A DNA stretch of 10,305 bases from Candidatus Borrarchaeota archaeon (GTDB lineage: Archaea > Asgardarchaeota > Sifarchaeia > Borrarchaeales > Borrarchaeaceae). A model generated the notes under the pieces. That model ran no database searches. It was not told the origin of the DNA and saw only the letters and a list, made by a program, of their open reading frames with translations. The DNA lies in NCBI GenBank assembly GCA_016840645.1, contig JAEORY010000108.1, forward strand, positions 1 to 10,305, written 5' to 3'. The position numbers and the translations under genes are program-made. The first letter of the stretch is position 1; each line of letters begins with the position of its first letter. Shown here piece by piece: positions 5,906-10,305 of this stretch.

Positions 5906-7078
5906 ATGATCTTAAAAAGAAATGAACCTGCGACAATTGAGGACTTTCCAAATATCATGGATGGCGTAGCTGGTGAATTTGCCAAACTGTATTCCCGATA
6001 TTTGGAGCCTCCAAAGGAATTCTTCTATATGGGATTTCTCTCAGTTCTTGGATCATATTTATCTGATAGACTTACTCTGAATTCAGAGTTACTTCCACAG
6101 CCTCGACTTTACGTTGTCCTATTAGGGGAGTCCGGGGATACGAGGAAATCAACCGCGATTAATAAAACGGTTGAGCTTTTTAAAGGAATACGGCCACAAG
6201 GAATACTTGAACCAAGAATATGCTATGGAGTCGGAAGTGCTGAAGGCCTGCAAAAGTTCTTTCAAGCATCACAACCTAGTGTACAGAAAGTTTTGTTGTG
6301 CCTTGATGAATTCAAGCAGCTTATCAGCAAATGTAGGACTCAAGGATCTGTTTTACTCCCTACAATTAATTCACTCTTTGAGTCGAATCAAAGTGAGAAT
6401 CACACAAAGAATAAGAGTATCAAGATTCAGGAAGGCCATCTTTCTATCTTAGCAGCATCTACCCTAGATACATATCAAAACACGTGGAGTTCGGCATTTA
6501 CTGATATAGGCTTTACCAATCGCTTGTTCATTGTTCCTGCGAGTGGGAGGAGGAAACACCCGATCCCAAATATCATCCCAGAACAGGATAAGAAACTCAT
6601 TAGGAGTAAAATAACAGAAATGTTCGATCAGTTCTCTCAAGGTCGTTTGAAGCTGGAAATGTCTCCTGATGCAAAGGAGATGTATGATGCATGGTACAAC
6701 GATTGGGAATGGTCCGTTCACAACAAGCGCCTTGATACATATGCAATGAGACTGATGCCATTGCTTGCTGTAAATGAATTTAGAAAAGAAGTTGATATTG
6801 AGATTGCTGTGAAGGCCATCATGCTGTGTGATTGGGAAAAGCAGATGAGGCAGTTATTTGATCCAATTGATGCTGACAATGAAATTGCAAAGATGGAAGA
6901 AAAGATAAGGCGTCATTTAAAAACAAAAGGTACTTTACCAGAAAGAGAATTGAAAAGAGCAGTGCATTCAGAGAGACAAGGGATATGGGCTTTTGAAAAA
7001 GCACGGGACAATCTATTACGTTCAAAAGAAATTGGGAAAACTCGGGATGGTAATTATGAGTATTTGGATCAGTCATGA
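5906..7078 (+). CDS. P-loop ATPase, helicase-like replication protein (DUF3987-like)
   Basis: The 390-residue protein has a P-loop core: a Walker A variant GESGDTRKST (74-83), Walker B LCLDEF (131-136), a sensor-1-like strand ILAAST (181-186) and a candidate arginine finger in GFTNRLF (202-208, Arg206). The C-terminal 60 residues (about 331-388) look like a winged helix: IRRHLKTKGTLPERELKRAV, then a recognition-helix region and a wing ending GNYEYLD. This order resembles DUF3987-type helicase proteins of plasmids, phages and integrative elements, which unwind origin DNA. Arg replaces the usual Gly before the Walker A lysine, a variant I recall in this group. AAAGGGGAG gives a strong start. 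It lies just after the structured terminator. No primase domain is present, so it probably relies on host priming. Confidence 0.7.
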   Translation: MILKRNEPATIEDFPNIMDGVAGEFAKLYSRYLEPPKEFFYMGFLSVLGSYLSDRLTLNSELLPQPRLYVVLLGESGDTRKSTAINKTVELFKGIRPQGILEPRICYGVGSAEGLQKFFQASQPSVQKVLLCLDEFKQLISKCRTQGSVLLPTINSLFESNQSENHTKNKSIKIQEGHLSILAASTLDTYQNTWSSAFTDIGFTNRLFIVPASGRRKHPIPNIIPEQDKKLIRSKITEMFDQFSQGRLKLEMSPDAKEMYDAWYNDWEWSVHNKRLDTYAMRLMPLLAVNEFRKEVDIEIAVKAIMLCDWEKQMRQLFDPIDADNEIAKMEEKIRRHLKTKGTLPERELKRAVHSERQGIWAFEKARDNLLRSKEIGKTRDGNYEYLDQS

Positions 7079-7343
7079 AAGTGTCCCCAGAATTGTCACC
7101 ATGGATTTTTCCGTATGTAAAATTCATAGAATCAATGGATTATGATAACTAATATATATATAAGAGGGATGGTTTTTTAGTGCTTATATATGATACAAAC
7201 GACATAAACAATTATATTAAAACATATTTAGCTCTCTAAAATTAGGTGGTGACTAAAGTGGTGACAGAACAAAAATACTAGACATAGCACAACATTGAAT
7301 AATGCTTAGATCTATAGATAAAAAACGGTAGTGAGGGTCAGAC
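7079..7343. other. AT-rich spacer between replication and integration genes
   Basis: No gene is supported. The stretch 7140-7240 is very AT-rich with alternating TA runs, such as could melt easily, and lies next to the helicase-like gene; an origin is possible but unsupported by clear iterons. TGGTGAC repeats occur at both ends. Confidence 0.35.
7095..7265. repeat. TGGTGAC repeats, two direct and one inverted
   Basis: GTGGTGAC occurs at 7246-7253 and 7258-7265 with a 12-bp period, and the inverse GTCACCA lies at 7095-7101. Arm-type sites of tyrosine integrases and excisionase sites are often short direct repeats like these. That role is inferred from position upstream of the integrase. Confidence 0.35.
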
Positions 7344-7517
7344 GTGGACAACACCTTCACATTTGAAGAAATTCTTATTGGATTGAGGCGGATCCATGAT
7401 TATATTGGTGAAGAGAAGTGGTCTGAGCTTATGAAAGGCGAAGTACCACCAGAATTCAATAAAAAACTTCCTGGAAATGAAGAAATTTTAGAGCGTATTA
7501 GAAATCACCATAAATAG
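7344..7517 (+). CDS. Small protein upstream of the integrase, 57 residues
   Basis: A GTG-started frame encodes 57 residues, acidic and basic with a helical N-terminal part (FEEILIGLRRIHDYIGEEKW) and a Pro-containing middle (EVPPEFNKKLPG). GAGGG lies upstream at suitable distance, and a TGA closes the frame just before it, so GTG is the only good start. Its stop codon lies within the Shine-Dalgarno region of the integrase 10 bp downstream, which indicates co-transcription and probably coupled translation. Small genes at this place often encode excisionases or directionality factors, but no helix-turn-helix is evident, so this is only a positional guess. Confidence 0.55.
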   Translation: MDNTFTFEEILIGLRRIHDYIGEEKWSELMKGEVPPEFNKKLPGNEEILERIRNHHK

Positions 7518-7527
7518 AGGCTACATC

Positions 7528-8583
7528 ATGGGACGGCCAAAGTCGAAATCAAGGTTTCAAATCTTTGCCAGGGGGCCAATCTGGTATGTTACCTATTGGG
7601 AAGACGGAAAAAGAATACAAAGGTCAACGGGTTATAAAAGAGCCGACTATAGTAAGAAGCAGATGCAGAAAATCATTGACTCCGAACTTGGTACAAAAAA
7701 CACAAGCGAATATACGATTGATTGGTTCATTGATCACTTGATGTATAAACTTGAAATCGATGGGATGACAAAGAATACGAGAGTCGCCCGTAGAGCTGCG
7801 CTTGAACACCTAAAAGCCATTTATGGTAGTGAATATTCAGTTTTAAGAATCGAAAGAGAAGCAATTGATTTGGTAAAAGCTTATCTTTACGAAAAACACT
7901 GTAGCCCGACTACAATTAATACATATCTGAAAGAGCTCAGAGCAGCGTTTGAACGATTATTTATAGACGGTAAAATATCCAAGAATCCTTTTTATAAATA
8001 TCCAAAGGTGAAAGTACCCAGAGCTAAGAAAAAACATCTTACATTATCAGAGAGCAGAGACTTTATAAACTATGTAAAGAAGAACGCCGGCGAGGACCTT
8101 TTCAGATTAATCAAGATATATCTTTTTACCGGAAGACGAAGGAATGAAATCCTTTTTTTAAAACACGAACAGGTAGACCTTGATAAAGGTATTTTTAGGC
8201 ATGTTAATATAAAGAGCCATGACAAGCACGAAGTAACAAGAAAAATCCCTAAATCGGTTTATGATGATTTTCGATATTTCATTAAAAAGCGTAGAAAATC
8301 AGATTATCCCTTTAGAGTACATAAATGTCCTGATACAATCACACATAAAGTGTCTGACTTGCTTACGGAGGCGGGTTTTCCCGAATTATCATTACATTCA
8401 TTAAGACATACACATGTTACGCTTGGCCTCGAAAATAAGCAGAACATTAGAGAGATGCAGAAATCCCTCGACCACAGCACCGTGTCGGTTACTGAGGGGT
8501 ATGCGCATGATGAAGTAGAAGAAATCCCAGAGATTGGGTTGGAGAGTTTTGTTGACAGTTTTGTTGACAGTACCAAAAAATAA
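7528..8583 (+). CDS. int: Tyrosine integrase of the element
   Basis: This 351-residue protein has the full three-part layout of phage-type integrases: a basic N-terminal arm-binding region (about 1-55), a core-binding helical domain (about 60-155), and the catalytic domain (about 170-330). Catalytic residues are Arg204 in TGRRRNEIL, a beta-hairpin Lys near 229-239, His290 and Arg293 in HSLRHT, His316 in LDHST, and the nucleophile Tyr325 in EGYAH. It inserts and excises the element by site-specific recombination. The gene ends 31 bp from the 3' end of a tRNA-Val gene, so that tRNA is the likely attachment site. Translation is probably coupled to the 57-residue gene upstream. The C-terminus carries a tandem SFVD repeat from a 12-bp duplication. 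Confidence 0.92.
   Translation: MGRPKSKSRFQIFARGPIWYVTYWEDGKRIQRSTGYKRADYSKKQMQKIIDSELGTKNTSEYTIDWFIDHLMYKLEIDGMTKNTRVARRAALEHLKAIYGSEYSVLRIEREAIDLVKAYLYEKHCSPTTINTYLKELRAAFERLFIDGKISKNPFYKYPKVKVPRAKKKHLTLSESRDFINYVKKNAGEDLFRLIKIYLFTGRRRNEILFLKHEQVDLDKGIFRHVNIKSHDKHEVTRKIPKSVYDDFRYFIKKRRKSDYPFRVHKCPDTITHKVSDLLTEAGFPELSLHSLRHTHVTLGLENKQNIREMQKSLDHSTVSVTEGYAHDEVEEIPEIGLESFVDSFVDSTKK
8545..8571 (+). repeat. 12-bp tandem duplication at the integrase 3' end
   Basis: AGTTTTGTTGAC is repeated exactly at 8545-8556 and 8557-8568, followed by AGT. It keeps the frame and encodes SFVD twice near the integrase C-terminus. Each copy runs into TTGACA, a -35-like hexamer, but no matching -10 box follows. 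Confidence 0.8.
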
Positions 8584-8603
8584 AGGGCTATGTAGGCCCT
8601 TTA
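8581..8603 (-). terminator. Intrinsic terminator, mainly for the tRNA strand
   Basis: TAAAGGGC (8581-8588) pairs with GCCCTTTA (8596-8603) over a seven-base loop. On the minus strand it is followed by a T-rich run (TTTATTTTTT including stem bases), a good terminator for transcripts leaving tRNA-Val. On the plus strand only a short TTT follows, so it is a weaker stop for int. The stem includes the integrase TAA stop codon. Confidence 0.65.
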
Positions 8604-8613
8604 AAAACAATCG

Positions 8614-8660
8614 TGGGCGATATCCGATTCGAACGGATGACCTCTTGCTTGTAAGGCAAG
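8614..8660. other. Likely attachment site within the 3' part of tRNA-Val
   Basis: The integrase gene adjoins the tRNA 3' end, the usual geometry after insertion into a tRNA. The crossover core would be a segment of the T-arm and acceptor stem or the anticodon arm. I see no second copy of this segment in 1-8580, so the other attachment site should lie left of the window. The exact borders are unknown. Confidence 0.5.
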
Positions 8661-8688
8661 CGCTCTGAACCAACTGAGCTAATCGCCC
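8614..8688 (-). tRNA. tRNA-Val (anticodon UAC)
   Basis: The minus strand folds into a complete cloverleaf: acceptor stem GGGCGAT/ATCGCCC with discriminator A at 8614, D-stem GCTC/GAGC, anticodon stem CTTGC/GCAAG with loop CTTACAA (anticodon TAC), variable loop AGGTC, and T-arm ATCCG-TTCGAAT-CGGAT. CCA is not encoded. It lies 11 bp after the stop codon of the small membrane protein gene on the same strand, so it may be transcribed from that gene's promoter. Its 3' end points into the mobile element, making it the likely integration target. Confidence 0.95.
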
Positions 8689-8699
8689 TGATAACGGTT

Positions 8700-8966
8700 T
8701 TATTTTTTTTCGTCTTCCTGCTTGTTCTGCCGTTTCCGGTAGAGAATGGCCACAGGAATTAGAACACAGTACGCCAGCACCAGGAGAATGGGGGCTAGGG
8801 TGAGGGACCAGAAACTATTCCACGGGCCGCGGGAAAGCGCGATATAGCCGACGATCAATATGAACAATCCGATCCCAAACAGCTGGTAGTTTTTCGACGT
8901 GAAAGGCAGAGCTTCCGTCTTTTTTACGGCTCTTCCTCGCTTTTTCTTGATATCTTTTTGCGCCAT
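8700..8966 (-). CDS. DUF3098-like small membrane protein
   Basis: I chose the ATG at 8966 because GAGGAGG lies just upstream; an in-frame ATG at 9005 has no such signal and falls in the promoter region. The 88-residue protein has a basic N-terminus (MAQKDIKKKRGRAVKK), then LPFTSKNYQLFGIGL leading into two membrane segments (about 26-45 and 53-75) joined by a short loop with GPWNSFWS, and a basic C-terminus. Length, the xxKNYxLxxIG entry and the two-helix layout fit DUF3098-type proteins, whose function is unknown. A strong promoter precedes it, and tRNA-Val follows at 11 bp on the same strand. Confidence 0.7.
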   Translation of the reverse strand: MAQKDIKKKRGRAVKKTEALPFTSKNYQLFGIGLFILIVGYIALSRGPWNSFWSLTLAPILLVLAYCVLIPVAILYRKRQNKQEDEKK

Positions 8967-8989
8967 GCCGCCTCCTCTAAAGGGGATAA

Positions 8990-9018
8990 AATATAAGCAA
9001 AACAAGACCTATTGTCAA
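8990..9018 (-). promoter_or_regulatory. Sigma70-type promoter for the DUF3098-like gene
   Basis: On the minus strand TTGACA (9018-9013) is a perfect -35 box, separated by 17 bp from TATATT (8995-8990). It lies between the dcyD-like stop codon and the Shine-Dalgarno of the gene starting at 8966. It may also drive tRNA-Val. Confidence 0.75.
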
Positions 9019-9038
9019 GGCGTAACTGGGAGCATCAT

Positions 9039-10036
9039 CTATTCCCAAATCGGTTCAAAAAGTTCTCTTTTGGGGAAGATACCGTATATACCCCCCGTAT
9101 GAACGAAGAGCACCTTTTGTCCCTTTTGAAATCGCCCCTGGAGTACCTGGTCTCTGAGTCCGAACATCGCTTTTCCGGTGTATACAGGATCCAGCACAAT
9201 GCCTTCCAGTCGTGCGATTTCCAGGATGAGTTTCAGCTCTTCCGGCCGGGACAGGGCGTATCCTTCGCCAACGTATCCGTCGATGAGCTTGATTTCATCC
9301 TTTTCTACCTTCAGGTCCCATCCATAGCGTGCCATCATTTTAAGGAGCACATCGTGAATGCGATCCTGGAAGTACTCGGCTGTATCACACACGTTGATGC
9401 CGATAGGCTCGGCCTTATTCCAAAGAACCGTTTGCCTAGCAGCAGTCCACCCAGCGTACCGCCCGATCCTGTGGCCGTGACGATATAATCGATATCCAAT
9501 CTCTGGTCTTTTAACTGACGCGAGATCTCCTCGGCGGCTCGGATATACCCGAAGTACCCGATCTCGTTGGACGCACCTTCTGGCACGATGTAAGGCTTTC
9601 TTCCTTTTTCTTCGAGACGTCGGGCCACGGCGGACATGATCTCATCGACGGTTTCGTATTCCTCCTTGGTGATGAATTGAAATTCCGAACCGACCAGACG
9701 ATCCAAGAAAAGGTTGCCTTCTGAAACAGAAGGAGGGTCTCCTCGGAGAACGAGAAAGGAGCGCATGCCCACTTTCGTGGCAGCAAAGGCTGTGGCACGG
9801 GCATGGTTTGACTGAATGCCCCCGCACGTGATCAGGGTGTCTGCCCCCTGTGAGATGGCCTCTGCTACGGAAAATTCCAGTTTTCGTATCTTATTGCCGG
9901 ATACGGCACAGCCCGTCAGGTCATCCCGTTTGATGTAGATGTCTGGCCCTTTCCAGGCTTCGGAAAGACGGGTCAGCTTTTCGATAGGTGTGGGCAATTG
10001 AGCGAGGGGGATGGAATCGGGGTACTGGAGCCTCAT
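9039..10036 (-). pseudogene. dcyD: D-cysteine desulfhydrase, interrupted by a -1 frameshift
   Basis: D-cysteine desulfhydrase is a PLP enzyme that converts D-cysteine to pyruvate, sulfide and ammonia in the cytoplasm. The first frame (start 10036, AAAGGA Shine-Dalgarno) gives VSGNKIRKLEF with the PLP lysine Lys49, GGIQSNH with Ser76 exactly 27 residues later as in the ACC deaminase family, and the phosphate loop TATGSGGTLGG (187-197). Near 9411-9420 one base is missing, and the sequence continues in the next frame through EPIGINVCDTAEYF, LDPVYTGKAM and VHTGG to the stop at 9039. Joined, it would be about 332 residues, the normal family length. PVYTGK, with Thr where ACC deaminases have Glu, favours D-cysteine desulfhydrase. 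The break may be a real mutation or a sequencing error. Confidence 0.85.
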
Positions 10037-10066
10037 CGTATGTGTCCTTTCTGCATCAGGATTCAT

Positions 10067-10305
10067 CTATAATACAACGGCTGGATATGTAAGGTTCATT
10101 GAAAAGATATCATCAAAGTATCTCCACATAAAAATAATAAAGTTATGCACATTTATCAAGGGGAAATTACGCAATAATCACCGAATGGAAGGGGTGGTCG
10201 GAATGTTTCCAAGCGTTGTAAAATGAGTCTGTTGTGACCGATTTTATCATGACTGGCTTATTAATATCTCTTAATATATTTGAAACTCTAAATATAGGAA
10301 AAACA
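10067..10305. other. AT-rich upstream region of the desulfhydrase gene
   Basis: No gene is supported here; short frames on both strands are shadows or lack start signals. The region holds a candidate promoter for dcyD at 10131-10159 and otherwise nothing I can name. Confidence 0.4.
10131..10159 (-). promoter_or_regulatory. Possible promoter for the desulfhydrase gene
   Basis: On the minus strand TTGATA (10159-10154) and TATTTT (10136-10131) are 17 bp apart, about 95 bp before the start codon at 10036. Matches are moderate. Confidence 0.4.

Noticed and set aside
5737..7078. Type III toxin-antitoxin locus (RNA, terminator, then toxin)
   Set aside because: The order RNA-terminator-gene is similar, but there are no tandem RNA repeats and the downstream protein is a P-loop ATPase, not a ToxN-type nuclease.
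1..8580. Second copy of the tRNA-Val 3' end marking the other element border
   Set aside because: No matching stretch was found by eye in the element part, so the border is taken to lie outside the window.
8552..8594. Promoter using the two TTGACA hexamers at the integrase end
   Set aside because: No acceptable -10 box follows at 16-18 bp from either copy; the hexamers come from the tandem duplication.
8401..8673. Minus-strand open frame across the integrase end and tRNA
   Set aside because: It overlaps the integrase catalytic region and the tRNA-Val gene and has no Shine-Dalgarno; it is a shadow.
9012..9488. Plus-strand open frame of 158 codons
   Set aside because: It lies opposite the desulfhydrase gene, whose conserved motifs prove the minus strand is coding.
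1..10305. CRISPR array or insertion sequence
   Set aside because: No regularly spaced repeats and no transposase frames with terminal inverted repeats are visible.

Overview
The window looks like the integrase-proximal part of an AT-rich integrated mobile element (about 1-8614) joined to a stretch of host chromosome (about 8614-10305). The junction is a tRNA-Val(UAC) gene on the minus strand. A full-length tyrosine integrase lies directly against the 3' end of that tRNA, the classic arrangement for elements that integrate into tRNA genes. The host flank has higher-GC codon use. It carries a small DUF3098-like membrane protein and a D-cysteine desulfhydrase broken by a one-base frameshift. The organism cannot be named. 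Shine-Dalgarno sites, sigma70-like promoters and intrinsic terminators are bacterial, and the DUF3098-like protein weakly suggests an uncultured lineage near the Bacteroidetes/FCB group.

Layout of the element: at the left end (1-863) a short tyrosine recombinase containing only the catalytic domain is preceded by two similar dyad repeats and by a 13-bp inverted repeat that could cover its ribosome binding site. Next (1104-2636) come a possible 38-residue ORF, a membrane-anchored protein of unknown function with conserved-looking glycine motifs, and an unrecognised helical protein. From 2799 to 3440 a cluster of AGTTCT/AGAACT repeats leads into very small genes: a CxxC protein, a 91-residue single-pass membrane protein and a possible 31-residue ORF. 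An exported helical protein follows at 3522-4013, then a gene-poor stretch with G-tracts.

The replication and regulation part holds a 461-residue protein with a C-terminal winged-helix-type domain (4329-5714). A densely structured intergenic RNA candidate follows (5737-5882), ending in an intrinsic terminator whose loop is perfectly complementary to an upstream segment. After it comes a P-loop ATPase related to helicase-like replication proteins of mobile elements, with an unusual RKST Walker A motif (5906-7078). An AT-rich spacer with TGGTGAC repeats leads to a GTG-started small ORF and the integrase (7344-8583).

Inferred working model: the integrase and perhaps the 57-residue protein handle insertion and excision at tRNA-Val, the ATPase supports replication, and the winged-helix protein and structured RNA may regulate it. 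The unknown proteins in 1277-4013 occupy the position where such elements carry accessory cargo. The most notable unexplained item is the 5737-5882 RNA structure.
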